A DNA stretch of 64,000 nt from Eubacterium_U album (GTDB lineage Bacteria; Bacillota; Clostridia; Lachnospirales; Lachnospiraceae): assembly GCF_025336545.1 (NCBI RefSeq), contig NZ_JAODBU010000013.1:1-64000 (forward strand), given 5' to 3'. The number at the start of each line of letters is the position of its first letter. The first letter of the stretch is position 1. Below the pieces are notes generated by a model. That model was not told the DNA's origin. It saw only the letters and a list, made by a program, of their open reading frames with translations, and ran no database searches. Both the position numbers and the translations under genes were made by a program. Of the stretch, positions 54,494-63,875 are shown piece by piece.

Positions 54494-54662
54494 AATTTTC
54501 CTCCTGTTTTAATCAGAAATCTGTAAATCCATCAAGCATATATGAACGTCTTTGCTTTATTTCTGACCTTTTTCTTTTAATATAATTCTTATTTAAACAA
54601 TTTTATCAATATATGGTATTAGATAAATAGTCAGTTTTTATGTAATTGACAATACCAGTTAG

Positions 54663-54870
54663 TTGTATTACACACATGGCTTTGCCATGTGTAACCCCCT
54701 CAAATCGGCTTTGCTTCTTCGTCTTGTATTTTGTTATACACTTGGCTTCGCCATGTTTTAACACCTCAAATCCGCTTCGCTTCTTTTCGGTGATTAAACA
54801 TTCGCCAAATACTTTTAGTTTTTTTTGCAAGCAAAAAGCTAAAAGTATTTGGCTCATTGTGTATAACAAA
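54663..54870. repeat. Dispersed MITE-like repeat, copy B
   Basis: The 208-bp segment has imperfect ends TTGTATTACACA (54663-54674) and TGTGTATAACAA (54859-54870). It has two internal 68-bp-period units starting at about 54673 and 54741 with GGCTT(T/C)GCCATGT. A strong hairpin pairs 54804-54818 with 54839-54853. The right half matches copy A. The 87-residue minus-strand ORF across it (54606-54869) is a repeat translation and is not called. The rest of the 414-bp gap between the ECF gene and tRNA-Cys holds nothing else clear. Confidence 0.7.
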
Positions 54871-54907
54871 AAAAGAAATCTTATTGCTAAGATTTCTTTA
54901 AATAGAG

Positions 54908-54978
54908 AGGCGACAACCAGATTTGAACTGGTGATAGCGGTGTTGCAGACCGATGCCTTACCACTTGGCTATGTCGCC
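54908..54978 (-). tRNA. tRNA-Cys (GCA)
   Basis: A complete cloverleaf on the minus strand: acceptor GGCGACA/TGTCGCC, D-arm with AGCCAAGTGGTAAGGC, anticodon loop CTGCAAC (anticodon GCA), and T-arm ACCAGTTCAAATCTGGT. No CCA is encoded. It is cotranscribed downstream of tRNA-Glu. Confidence 0.96.
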
Positions 54979-55042
54979 ATAAAATATAGAACTATTACAT
55001 TATAGCAACTGTTCTTTTTTCAGTCAAGAATAATTTCTTGAA

Positions 55043-55114
55043 TGACTCCAAGGGGATTTGAACCCCTGTTACCGCCGTGAAAGGGCGGTGTCTTAACCGC
55101 TTGACCATGGAGCC
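55043..55114 (-). tRNA. tRNA-Glu (UUC)
   Basis: A complete cloverleaf on the minus strand: acceptor GGCTCCA/TGGAGTC with one G-U pair, anticodon loop CTTTCAC (anticodon UUC), and T-arm AGGGGTTCAAATCCCCT. No CCA is encoded. It is the first tRNA of a Glu-Cys pair. Confidence 0.96.
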
Positions 55115-55152
55115 TTAGTGGATTTTTCCAATCCACTTTTTACAGCTTTTTT

Positions 55153-55181
55153 AATTTATCAAATAGTATCGTGTTTGTCAA
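55153..55181 (-). promoter_or_regulatory. Promoter of the tRNA-Glu-Cys unit
   Basis: On the minus strand a perfect TTGACA (55176-55181), a 17-nt spacer and TAAATT (55153-55158) lie about 38 nt upstream of tRNA-Glu. A 7-bp hairpin GTGGATT/AATCCAC (55118-55136) lies in the short leader. Confidence 0.65.
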
Positions 55182-55261
55182 CAATTATTTTCAATATTTG
55201 TATTATTTTAAATATTTTTAATATTTATTTTCTATATTATTCTCATTTGTTCACGACGCTT

Positions 55262-55337
55262 ACTGATATTTTTATCATTTCCATAAATATTTATCCGCAA
55301 TATCTACTGATATTCTTCTCATTTTCATAAATATTAT
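55262..55337. repeat. Direct repeat overlapping the cvpA stop
   Basis: Two roughly 32-nt copies, beginning ACTGATATT at 55262 and 55306, share TCATTT.CATAAATATT. The period is 44 nt. The second copy contains the CvpA-family gene stop codon. Confidence 0.6.
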
Positions 55338-56047
55338 GCAAGAAGATTGAGGTTATTTAAAAACATCTGAATTGCATTATTGTCGTATATCAGACTTAAA
55401 AATACGCTATTTCCAATTGCATCGCATGCCTGCTGTCCCCAACTTGTTGCACTAAATGCTGTAATTATTATACATGCAATCCAAAGTACAAAGACTGCTT
55501 CTATAAGTCCGATAACAGCTCCGCCTCCTTTATCTAACATATTTATTCCCGGAAGCTTTGATATTATATCAAGCAAATGAACCACCAGCTGAACCAGCAG
55601 CGTCAAAACAACAAATAGCAAAATAAATGTAGATGCATTTAACACAGAATCTATCAAATATTCTGCTACATACTGGCTAAAATTTTCTACACCTAATTCT
55701 ATGTAGCCATCAGCATTATTATTCTTAATTAACGATTCCTTTACACTTTTTGGCAACGGTAAACTGTTAATTGTATTTTTCTGAGCTGTTTCTCCGGTCT
55801 GGGAAATGCTGTCTGATACATCTACTATTTTTTCATCCACATATTGTGTAACCTGCTTTGAAATTGCATCATACACCGGAGTTGTTTCTATAAAATCTTT
55901 CGTAATTGGTGTTAATATCTGAACTAAAATTAAAACTATTAACATCGATGCCAACGAAAATATCATCTTTATCATTCCTCTATGTTGCCCAATAAATATC
56001 ATAAGTGCGATAAATACTATTACTGCAACTGTTAATATTGTTTCCAT
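55334..56047 (-). CDS. CvpA family membrane protein
   Basis: This 237-residue membrane protein has the CvpA fold: N-terminal helices (about 3-22, 30-50), a polar central region (about 55-125) and two C-terminal helices (about 135-165 and 175-205), with the GGGAVIGLIEAVFVLW motif typical of the family. CvpA proteins are linked to envelope functions in other bacteria. GGAGG precedes the ATG at 56047. It is downstream of the DUF5711 gene by 42 bp, probably in one operon with it and the LysM gene. Confidence 0.88.
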   Translation of the reverse strand: METILTVAVIVFIALMIFIGQHRGMIKMIFSLASMLIVLILVQILTPITKDFIETTPVYDAISKQVTQYVDEKIVDVSDSISQTGETAQKNTINSLPLPKSVKESLIKNNNADGYIELGVENFSQYVAEYLIDSVLNASTFILLFVVLTLLVQLVVHLLDIISKLPGINMLDKGGGAVIGLIEAVFVLWIACIIITAFSATSWGQQACDAIGNSVFLSLIYDNNAIQMFLNNLNLLA

Positions 56048-56089
56048 TTTTCCTCCATTTATTTTCATCTGTAACTTGTAACAGTTTAT

Positions 56090-57334
56090 TTATTCTTCTG
56101 CTGTCTGTTTATTCTTTGTAACCGGACTCTTCAAACTATATCTGAGACTGATTTCTTCTATCTTATTTTTTGTCATAAGCAAAAATGTATTTGTACTTTC
56201 CATAGGAACTATCGCGTCTAACTGTTTTGTAAATACGTGTTTAAATTTAACCACGCCTTTAAGGGATATCAATTCACATGTAACGTCGTCATACATTAGC
56301 ACGTTTTTTCCTGCAAATTTAACATGGTCCAAATTCATCTCTATTTCCTTAGACATGATTTTTTCTCCACTCAAAGAATACACTTCCATTTTATATGGAG
56401 TATCCCCTTTTGAGTTTTCAAATATAAGTCCTACATATTTTTCATTATAAAATACCTTTTGTATTTCTTTATCAAATTTTATTTCTTTTCTAATTGTTGG
56501 CTTTTCTTTCATCTTATATATAGTAAGAACATTATCACCAATCGCTATCGCATCTTCATTTGACACAAAATATACTGCAGGTACTATAGTTTCTCCATAT
56601 TGATTAAATGTGCCTACCACTCTGTCAACTTCGTCTTTACCTACATTTGAGAAGTTATAGAAAATCACCTGATTTTCAGTACTTCCTTCCTTAATTGATA
56701 AGTACGATGTCATCATTTTCTCACCATCATTTGAAATTGAAAACGATAATGGGAATCCATTTTCACTAAGCAATGATTTGTGTGAAACGATAAGATTTCC
56801 TTCTTTATCATATAATTCAATATAATTTGCACTTGCTTCTTCTAAAAGTGCCGCAACCACACCCTGTTGTGCCACTTCAATTTTAATTATAGGATAACTT
56901 GTGTTTACTTCACCGACTTTTCCTTTTTTATTGAAAATGTAAATAGTATTACTATTCTTATCCGCTATCGCTAAATAATCTCCACAAACGTCTACTATTG
57001 GTGATTTCATTTCGTACGCTTCGTTCCAAATGGTTTCTGTTCCATTGATGTACGAAATTCCATCGTTACTATATTTTACTACAAATTCGCCAAACGCCTG
57101 ATACTGGCTGTTTGTTCCTGTTTCTATCTTTATTGTCTTTCTGACTTTATAGTTATTGTATGTGCGATAAACACAAAATAAATATATTGCTAAAAGTAAT
57201 GCGCATACAATTCCAATTATTGTTATTACCTTTATTTTTAGATTTCTTGATTTATCTTCCCGTGATTTTTCTGACTCAATTACTGTATCAGGTCTAATAA
57301 CTCTGAGTTTTCTTCTTTTCTTTGCTAACTTCAC
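56090..57334 (-). CDS. DUF5711 family membrane-anchored beta-propeller-like protein
   Basis: This 414-residue protein has a basic N-terminal tail, one transmembrane helix (about 33-53) and an extracytoplasmic beta-propeller-like region (about 70-395), as in DUF5711 proteins of Lachnospiraceae. Tandem W/Y-x-D-x-x-G units are visible. The start codon is a GTG with AGGAAG upstream. It lies between the LysM and CvpA genes, suggesting an envelope role for all three. Confidence 0.82.
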   Translation of the reverse strand: MKLAKKRRKLRVIRPDTVIESEKSREDKSRNLKIKVITIIGIVCALLLAIYLFCVYRTYNNYKVRKTIKIETGTNSQYQAFGEFVVKYSNDGISYINGTETIWNEAYEMKSPIVDVCGDYLAIADKNSNTIYIFNKKGKVGEVNTSYPIIKIEVAQQGVVAALLEEASANYIELYDKEGNLIVSHKSLLSENGFPLSFSISNDGEKMMTSYLSIKEGSTENQVIFYNFSNVGKDEVDRVVGTFNQYGETIVPAVYFVSNEDAIAIGDNVLTIYKMKEKPTIRKEIKFDKEIQKVFYNEKYVGLIFENSKGDTPYKMEVYSLSGEKIMSKEIEMNLDHVKFAGKNVLMYDDVTCELISLKGVVKFKHVFTKQLDAIVPMESTNTFLLMTKNKIEEISLRYSLKSPVTKNKQTAEE

Positions 57335-57442
57335 TTTTCTTACTTCCTGTACCTTATCTGCGTTTCAGTTTTCCTCAATTATATTCTTTTATACTTCAAT
57401 GCACAATGTACATTTTATTCAGATTATACAATATATATTTTT

Positions 57443-59152
57443 TTATGGCAATTTTATCTGCTGACCTTCTATTATTTTGTAATCGTCTCCTATTCCGTTA
57501 AAAGCCTTTATTCTGTCAACCATATCACTATTTCCATAATATGTCATACTGATATCATATAAGGTTTGTCCGGGAGTTACTGTATGAATTGCTCCTCCAT
57601 ATATGCCTGCCTGTACATTTGTTGATTTGTTTTGTGGTTCAGTTTCCGTTCCTGTTCCATCATTATTTGGTTGTGATTTGGCATTATCCTGTATATCGGA
57701 TTGTGTGTTTGATGAATTATTCTGCTGCGTTAATCCGCTATTATCCTGTGATTCAGATTGCTGCGTCTGCGATAAATTGTCATTCTTCATATCATCTGTC
57801 TTAGGTTGTGATGAATTTTGTCCATCATCTGAATTGGTCTGTGAAGAATCATCGTTCTGCCCATTTTCAGATTGCTTTTGCTGTGTATTCTTTTTGTCAT
57901 TCTTTTCTTTCTTACTATCAGATTTTGTTTCGTTGTTATTCTCCGTGCTTTCTGATGTTGATAGTGAATCTATTATCTGATTTACTGCCTGAGAATTTTT
58001 GTTGTCATTTATATTTTCCAATGATGTTTTTATATTTTTTAATTCACCATAATTATTTAGCATAACAATTGTTGACAGTAAAAGAGCAATTATTAGCAAA
58101 CCACTGATTCCAACCGCTACTTTGCTGACTTTGCCTGAATTTTCACTTCCATTTTTATGTTGGTTTTCAATTTCTTTTTTTCTTTCACTTATAGCTTTTC
58201 TAAGCTGAAACGAATCCGAAATTCTGCTGTTTTTTTCTGCAATGCGTTTCTGCTTATTTTTTACATTTAATTTTTCAGGTGTTTCCGTTTTGTTATCAAC
58301 CTGCTTATTAGCATATATGTCCTTTTTCTTTTTTCCTAAAATGTCAGGCATTTCTATCGTCTGCCCGCTCTTTGTGTTTGCCTCCTCATCGTTTTCTGAT
58401 TTTTGGTTTTTACTTTTAGACGAAGCTTTATTCATTACAACGCTATGATTTTCATTTTCTCCATTATATTTATTTGCCTCTTCTTTTATTAATTGTTCAT
58501 CATTTTCCTTTATTATTTTACCATCTGTTTTTTTATTATTTTTTATATTTTCCTTAAGATTTTCATTGATACTATTTTTATTTTGTTCCCTCTCCCTCAC
58601 ATATTTTTTCATTTTCTCATTTTTTTCATAATATATGTAATAGCCGCTTTGTCTGTTCAAATTTCCATTTTCATACACAAAAAATCCATCTTCATTTTCC
58701 GTTCTATCACTTAAAAAGCAGACTTTATCATTTCCGGCGAAGTTATCAAGATGTATTTTCTTTATTCCTGACATATCATCTTTTACTCTGTACGGAACAG
58801 ATATGAACCAGCCCACAATATCGAATTCATCAAAGTATCTTTTTATATCTTTATATAGGTTCGTCCAAATTTCATCGTTAAATATTATGCTGTTTTCGAT
58901 TACGTCGTTTACTTCTGCCATTCCTTTTACAAATATGTATGAATAACCTTTTACCTTTTTTGTTTCACCAAGAAGAACACCATATCTTATGTTATCTTCA
59001 TTTTCCGGTTCCTTTTTTAAGTTGCTCATTACATAATCTTCTACATATATTTTCTTTTTAGAATTGTTGTCACCAATTTGGCGAATGTTTTTTGGCAACC
59101 TTACTTCACTTTGTCCTTTGGATTCTTTTCCATTATAAACCATCTCTATCAT
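57443..59152 (-). CDS. Membrane protein with N-terminal soluble domain and C-terminal LysM
   Basis: This 569-residue protein has a cytoplasmic N-terminal globular domain (about 1-185; GVLLGE..., IVGWFISVP and GYYIYYEKNE could be a non-catalytic MPN-like fold, uncertain). A highly charged Lys/Asn/Glu linker and one transmembrane helix (about 350-372) follow. An extracytoplasmic Gln/Ser/Asn/Asp-rich linker ends in a LysM domain (about 523-569; TVTPGQTLYDISMTYYG). It could link a cytoplasmic process to peptidoglycan. AGGAGGGCTC precedes the start at 59152. Confidence 0.8.
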   Translation of the reverse strand: MIEMVYNGKESKGQSEVRLPKNIRQIGDNNSKKKIYVEDYVMSNLKKEPENEDNIRYGVLLGETKKVKGYSYIFVKGMAEVNDVIENSIIFNDEIWTNLYKDIKRYFDEFDIVGWFISVPYRVKDDMSGIKKIHLDNFAGNDKVCFLSDRTENEDGFFVYENGNLNRQSGYYIYYEKNEKMKKYVREREQNKNSINENLKENIKNNKKTDGKIIKENDEQLIKEEANKYNGENENHSVVMNKASSKSKNQKSENDEEANTKSGQTIEMPDILGKKKKDIYANKQVDNKTETPEKLNVKNKQKRIAEKNSRISDSFQLRKAISERKKEIENQHKNGSENSGKVSKVAVGISGLLIIALLLSTIVMLNNYGELKNIKTSLENINDNKNSQAVNQIIDSLSTSESTENNNETKSDSKKEKNDKKNTQQKQSENGQNDDSSQTNSDDGQNSSQPKTDDMKNDNLSQTQQSESQDNSGLTQQNNSSNTQSDIQDNAKSQPNNDGTGTETEPQNKSTNVQAGIYGGAIHTVTPGQTLYDISMTYYGNSDMVDRIKAFNGIGDDYKIIEGQQIKLP

Positions 59153-59265
59153 GAGCCCTCCTCTACATTTATTTCTTGTAGAATATAGCACATGAAAAAA
59201 GCACAATTTGTCAAATTAGGTTTTGTAAAAATATATGTAAAAATTCTTTTGCGACATTCATCGAA

Positions 59266-59329
59266 AAAATGCGGTTAACTGTGATTGGGCCTTTATTTAT
59301 AAAAAGCTTATCACTGTCAACCGCATTTT
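59266..59329 (-). terminator. Terminator of the pseudopilin-FHA-Sir2 transcript
   Basis: AAAATGCGGTT (59266-59276) pairs with AACCGCATTTT (59319-59329), with inner AGTGAT/ATCACT pairing and a T-run on the minus strand. It sits between the Sir2 stop and the LysM gene. Confidence 0.85.
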
Positions 59330-59441
59330 CTTCTTATGTTTATATTAATTATGTATGGTTTAATGTATTCCCGACTATTTGAGACTTAAATGTTATTTCT
59401 TTTAATTTCTATACAAATATACCCGACTTAAATTATTTGTT

Positions 59442-60167
59442 CTACATATCCATAATTTCGCTAAATACTTTACCTAAGCTGTCATTAATAACTAAATCCG
59501 CTCTTGAATCTCTTATTGTCATTGTCTTATTAATTAATACAAGCTTGTCCCCTTTGTAATAATCAATAAGCCCTGCTGCAGGATATACTATAAGGGAAGT
59601 TCCTCCTATTATAAGAACGTCTGCTTCCTCTATTGCTTTAATAGCCTTCTCAACGATTTCTTCGTCAAGTCCTTCTTCATATAAGACTACGTCAGGCTTT
59701 ATATCTCCACCACATTCGCAATGTGGAACACCTTCTGAATTTTTTACATATTCAAAGTCATAAAACTTTCCACACTTTTCGCAGTAGTTTCTCATTACAG
59801 AGCCATGAAGTTCATATACAACTTTGCTTCCTGCCATCTGATGCAATCCATCAATATTCTGAGTTACAATTGCTTTTAATTTACCCATCTGTTCTAATTT
59901 AGCAAGAGCCTTATGTGTGACATTAGGCTGCGCACCTTCATATAACATACGATCTTTATAAAATCTGTAAAACTCTTCTTTATTCTTCATATAGAAAGAA
60001 TGACTAATAATTTCTTCCGGTGGGAATTTGTATTTCTGGTTATAAAGTCCATCAACACTTCTAAAATCCGGAATACCGCTTTCTGTTGAAACTCCTGCAC
60101 CTCCAAAGAAAACAATATTATCACTTTCTTCAATTATTTGTTTTAGTTGTACAACCTTATCCTCCAT
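59442..60167 (-). CDS. cobB: Sir2-family NAD-dependent protein deacylase
   Basis: This 241-residue sirtuin removes acyl groups from lysines using NAD. GAGVSTESGIPDFRS (23-37) and TQNIDGLH are NAD-site motifs, the catalytic His lies in YELHGS, and the zinc site is CEKCG...CECGG. The start at 60167 follows AGGAG; an earlier ATG overlaps it. It is downstream of the FHA gene by 59 bp and may be cotranscribed. The symbol is the generic bacterial sirtuin name. Confidence 0.93.
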   Translation of the reverse strand: MEDKVVQLKQIIEESDNIVFFGGAGVSTESGIPDFRSVDGLYNQKYKFPPEEIISHSFYMKNKEEFYRFYKDRMLYEGAQPNVTHKALAKLEQMGKLKAIVTQNIDGLHQMAGSKVVYELHGSVMRNYCEKCGKFYDFEYVKNSEGVPHCECGGDIKPDVVLYEEGLDEEIVEKAIKAIEEADVLIIGGTSLIVYPAAGLIDYYKGDKLVLINKTMTIRDSRADLVINDSLGKVFSEIMDM

Positions 60168-60226
60168 CTTATGGTTCTCCTGACTTTTTAACATATAATA
60201 TAGACCATTATACCATTTTTCTTTTA

Positions 60227-61579
60227 TTATTCCACAACAAATTCCATATCAGCTAACATTATTATATCCCCTAACTGAAACATTACCTGCGTATGTGGCT
60301 TTAATTTTTCGCCATTAACAAAAGTTCCATTAGATGAGTTTAAGTCTTCTATATAATATCCATCCATTTCTTCATATATTCTTGCATGAACTCTGCTTAT
60401 AAACTGCTCTTCTAATTTATAGTCTGAACTTTTCCCACTTTTACCTATAATGCATGGAAATCCATTTGGAATTATTGTTACAGGATTTTCTATGTCAGTA
60501 CTCCTTAGTAAAATACCTGTACTATGAACATTTGATGTAAGAAGAACCGTAGCCTCTTCATCAATAGAATCCATTTCTTTAACAGGCATTTCACTTGCTA
60601 CAAATTTTTCAATATCATCAAATCCATCCGTCTCCTCTAATTTTATAAAATTATTTTCTAAAAGTTCTTCTCTTTTCTTTGGTTTACTTCTCTTCCAGAA
60701 TTGCCACCATTTCTTACTCTTTGTGTTTGTTTTTCCATTCTTATTTTTTGCACTATCCTTTATATTTTCCTTTATTTCTTTATTCTTTTTTCTATTTTTC
60801 TCTTTTTCTTTTTTCTTATTTGCCCTTTTCTCTTTTTGTTTTCTTTCCTTTTCGTTTTTATTGCTGAATCTTTTATTTATATTGTCATTTTCAAAATCTG
60901 TACTATCAAAATATTCGTCTGCATCTTCTTCTATAATATTATCCAAATCTTCCAAGTCATCATTTTGCTTTTCATTATAATAATTGGATTTTTTAGCCTT
61001 TTCATATGAATACTTATTAATATTATTTCCTGGCATTTTTATATTTTCAGCTACATATTCTTTTAGCTCTGTAATTGTAAAATTCTCTGATATTATTTTC
61101 TGTTGCAGTCCATAACCTATTACAACCGCTTCCCTATCATTATGATTTAAAAGTTCTAACAATTCTAAAAAAAGTCCGTTCAGACCTTCTTTCATTCCCT
61201 GCTCAGTAAATGGATAATAGCAAAAATTATATACTTTCTTTTTTGAATCCCAGTAAATCATGTCCATATCAAAAACTATATTGTTAATATCAAGCAAATA
61301 TTCCTTCATAGATTTTGCTACTATCGCCATACTGTTTATAAACTGTTCAATATCTTTGGCTCCTACTTTATTTTTTACAAATAAACTTCTCATGGAATTT
61401 TTTGACGTTATATCATAATAGAATTGGTTTTCATTATTAATCTTCTTTATATTTATACTTAAAATTCCTTCTATTTTATTATTAATCAACATCTGAAGTT
61501 TGTAGTCATTTTCCACGTCCTTCTGATTTCTTATAATCATATAATTATTTATTCCGTCTTTCTTATAAGATATTTCCAT
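60227..61579 (-). CDS. DUF6382-FHA domain protein
   Basis: This 450-residue cytoplasmic protein has an N-terminal DUF6382-like domain (about 1-175) and a long Lys/Glu/Asn-rich low-complexity linker (about 190-290). The C-terminal FHA phosphothreonine-binding domain (about 365-450) has GKS..SDY, SRVHARI and DLNSSNGTFVNG. DUF6382-FHA proteins are often found beside Tad-like pilus genes in Firmicutes, as here with two pseudopilins and a prepilin peptidase. Ser/Thr kinase signalling to the pilus system is an inference. Confidence 0.9.
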   Translation of the reverse strand: MEISYKKDGINNYMIIRNQKDVENDYKLQMLINNKIEGILSINIKKINNENQFYYDITSKNSMRSLFVKNKVGAKDIEQFINSMAIVAKSMKEYLLDINNIVFDMDMIYWDSKKKVYNFCYYPFTEQGMKEGLNGLFLELLELLNHNDREAVVIGYGLQQKIISENFTITELKEYVAENIKMPGNNINKYSYEKAKKSNYYNEKQNDDLEDLDNIIEEDADEYFDSTDFENDNINKRFSNKNEKERKQKEKRANKKKEKEKNRKKNKEIKENIKDSAKNKNGKTNTKSKKWWQFWKRSKPKKREELLENNFIKLEETDGFDDIEKFVASEMPVKEMDSIDEEATVLLTSNVHSTGILLRSTDIENPVTIIPNGFPCIIGKSGKSSDYKLEEQFISRVHARIYEEMDGYYIEDLNSSNGTFVNGEKLKPHTQVMFQLGDIIMLADMEFVVE

Positions 61580-61610
61580 TCACACCCTCAACTTTCTTTA
61601 CCTGCCTTTA

Positions 61611-62105
61611 TCAATTTGCTTTAGAATCAATAACTGCCTTGCAAATATACATCTTTTGCTCATCCATATTTTTCTCTATTTTAATTTCTATATCTTCATC
61701 ATTATCCATAATATTTTTTATCCATCTCATTTGAAAATTATATTTACTTTCTATCGTAACCGCACTTTTATTTACCTTTTTTATCTTATTATCCGCTACA
61801 AATACCGGTATCGAATCTATAGCTTTTGTGGCTAACCTTTCCATTTCTGTTTTCTCATTTTTATCATACATTTCTATGCATTTACCATAAACATATACCT
61901 TTGTAACAACTATGTCATGAAGATAAAATGCCATAAATAAAGTAAACGCCAGCATTAAAAACACCATTGGCATTACAAGGCTTGCTTCTATTGTCATTTC
62001 ACCTTTTAACTTAGGTTTTTGTTTTAAGTCTATAAATTTTTGCTTTAAGTTTATAATTTTTCCATAAACTTCCACCCTATCCTCCACCCTCTTTTTATAT
62101 TTCAT
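61611..62105 (-). CDS. TadE-like pseudopilin
   Basis: This 164-residue protein has a basic leader of about 37 residues followed by GEMTIEASLVMPMVFLM. That is a prepilin-type cleavage site (Gly before the mature EMTIEAS, with the +5 Glu) and a single transmembrane helix, then an extracytoplasmic domain. This matches the TadE/TadG-like class. It is 9 nt downstream of the prepilin peptidase gene, which probably processes it. Confidence 0.83.
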   Translation of the reverse strand: MKYKKRVEDRVEVYGKIINLKQKFIDLKQKPKLKGEMTIEASLVMPMVFLMLAFTLFMAFYLHDIVVTKVYVYGKCIEMYDKNEKTEMERLATKAIDSIPVFVADNKIKKVNKSAVTIESKYNFQMRWIKNIMDNDEDIEIKIEKNMDEQKMYICKAVIDSKAN

Positions 62106-62114
62106 CTTACATTC

Positions 62115-62534
62115 TCACCCTCTTAAATTATTTACTATCACACATATTTGTCCTATTAGTAAAAATGGAGCTAACGGAATTGTTGTTTTCTTATTAGACA
62201 AAACTTTAAATATTGCTATTAATGAAACAAAAATAAAAGCCCATACCAATGCTGAAAGTAAATACACTACATTCATAAATAATCCTAATGTTATTATCAT
62301 AATTCCATCCCCAATTCCTATTTGCGACGAGAAAAGCATACTTAAAATCAGAAGAACTATTCCCGGCATTAATGCAAATATCAGCCCCTCCATATTTCCA
62401 TTTAAGTAAAGCAAAGCATACGCAATACCAACTATAAAAAATATTGTGCAATATATTAAATTTAATTCTTTCTTTTTAATATCCATTATCGTGCATCCAC
62501 ATAAATACACTCCACTAATTATCCAATTTAACAT
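62115..62534 (-). CDS. A24 family prepilin peptidase
   Basis: This 139-residue aspartic membrane peptidase is of the TadV/CpaA type, without the N-terminal methyltransferase domain of PilD. It has about five transmembrane helices. The catalytic aspartates are in CTIMDIKKKE and the G-x-G-D motif IGIGDGIM. It lies between the two TadE-like genes it should process. Confidence 0.92.
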   Translation of the reverse strand: MLNWIISGVYLCGCTIMDIKKKELNLIYCTIFFIVGIAYALLYLNGNMEGLIFALMPGIVLLILSMLFSSQIGIGDGIMIITLGLFMNVVYLLSALVWAFIFVSLIAIFKVLSNKKTTIPLAPFLLIGQICVIVNNLRG

Positions 62535-62599
62535 CTTACTCTATTGTTTCACACTGAATTAAAATTTACATACGAACAACTTACACTATGTTTAACATC

Positions 62600-63640
62600 C
62601 TATTCTGTTGCTCCACACTTACTACATGCATTTTTCGTTTCTACCTGAGAAATATCTAATGTAATTACCCTTCTTGTAAGTCCTCTGCAATTTATGTCCG
62701 TGTGATATTTCTTTCCTTCCTTCGTTATAAAAACCACTTGGCTATCAGCTATTTTTTTATTCACACAAATACTGCATGCTTTATATTTGCTCCCGCTACC
62801 GGTTCTTCTTTGTGTCATTTCCAAATAAGAAGTTTTTTCTATGTTTAAATTTAAATATGTACAGTCAATATTTGTGTGATAAACTTTTCCTCCATCCGTC
62901 ATATAAACAAGGTTCAACTGTTGTGTTAAGTCACGTCCTGTCCATGCCTTCATTCTTGCTCTTTGAACAATTTGAATCTGATTGTCTTTAGAAAAATAGG
63001 GATATTTATACCTTGAAATAGCTATTATGTCTACCAGACCATCATTCATATCCACTTTACTTTTACTCAAATCAACCAGCTTTTGAGCACTATTTTTCAC
63101 GCCTATTTCTTTAACCAGTTTTCCATATAAATAAGCTACACCTATTACATTTTCCTGACAAAATTTATTATTGTCCTGTCCTATTTCGTCATTGTCTGCA
63201 TCAGCATTTTTATTTTCATATTCTTTAAATTTACTGTTAATGCTTTTCCGTGTTTCTTCCCCGTTTTTGTCATTATTTGTAATATTATTCGCAATTTCCA
63301 AATAATACATTTTCTTTGCTGTATCCTTTGCAATATTATTTATATTCATCTGCATAGAAACCTGCCAGTTAAACATCAAAATAAAATGAATCATTGCAAA
63401 AGATGCATATAAAAATACTGACATGGCAAGCGCCGCCTCAATCGTTAATGAGCCCTTTAAATTATTTGAACTTTTTATATTACATGAGTTATTTACATTA
63501 TGTAAGGCAAATAAAAATACCCTTTTTCCAGACAAGTTATAAAATTTACGCTTTTGCACTTGGAGAGATGCACATTTGTTATTATTTTTATTTTTTATTA
63601 TTGTTTTATTTGGCTTTATTGTTCTTATGAAAAAGGGCAT
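62600..63640 (-). CDS. TadE-like pseudopilin with duplicated Cys/His C-terminal modules
   Basis: This 346-residue protein has a long basic leader (about 61 residues) and a prepilin-type segment KGSLTIEAALAMSVFLY with a transmembrane helix. The extracytoplasmic domain follows. The C-terminus has two repeats of the same module (about 245-298 and 302-345), each with YHT.I(D/N)C and a later C-x-x-C (CSIC, CSKC). This is like the Ada/Zn-ribbon-type YHxxxC...CxxC modules seen on secreted Firmicutes proteins. Such a site could bind metal. GAGGT precedes the ATG. Confidence 0.85.
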   Translation of the reverse strand: MPFFIRTIKPNKTIIKNKNNNKCASLQVQKRKFYNLSGKRVFLFALHNVNNSCNIKSSNNLKGSLTIEAALAMSVFLYASFAMIHFILMFNWQVSMQMNINNIAKDTAKKMYYLEIANNITNNDKNGEETRKSINSKFKEYENKNADADNDEIGQDNNKFCQENVIGVAYLYGKLVKEIGVKNSAQKLVDLSKSKVDMNDGLVDIIAISRYKYPYFSKDNQIQIVQRARMKAWTGRDLTQQLNLVYMTDGGKVYHTNIDCTYLNLNIEKTSYLEMTQRRTGSGSKYKACSICVNKKIADSQVVFITKEGKKYHTDINCRGLTRRVITLDISQVETKNACSKCGATE

Positions 63641-63717
63641 TATTATTTACCTCACATTTATTCTGCTAATCAGATTTTTACAAAACTCTCAACTATCTGT
63701 TTAAATTTATAATTCTT

Positions 63718-63872
63718 AATATTGTTTTCTATGTTCGACGTTGTTTTTAATATTACGTTCTATGTTCGACGTTGTTTTTAATGTTACGTTTTATGTCCGA
63801 CGTTGTTTTTAATATTGCGTTCTATATTCAACGTTATTTTTAATGTAATGTTCTATATTCAACGCCATTTTT
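63718..63872. repeat. Five exact-period 31-nt tandem repeats
   Basis: Units of exactly 31 nt start at 63718, 63749, 63780, 63811 and 63842. The plus-strand consensus begins AATATTACGTTCTATGTTCG and ends in T5. Units differ by a few substitutions and no indels. They lie immediately after the stop codon of the gene at the window edge. Confidence 0.9.
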
Positions 63873-63875
63873 AAA

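Noticed and set aside
54494..54600. Riboswitch upstream of the ECF S component
   Set aside because: An 8-bp inverted repeat is present, but no preQ1, TPP, FMN or THF-type conserved core could be recognised.
54606..54869. 87-residue protein with internal repeats
   Set aside because: The frame lies within the dispersed repeat, lacks a ribosome binding site, and its peptide repeats only mirror the DNA repeats.
54908..55114. tRNA genes as the integration site of the mobile element
   Set aside because: The element ends are mapped inside the FnIII-CAP gene, about 4.7 kb away, and no att-like repeat is present at the tRNAs.
63718..63872. CRISPR array
   Set aside because: The repeats are contiguous 31-nt units with no spacers, and no cas genes are in the window.
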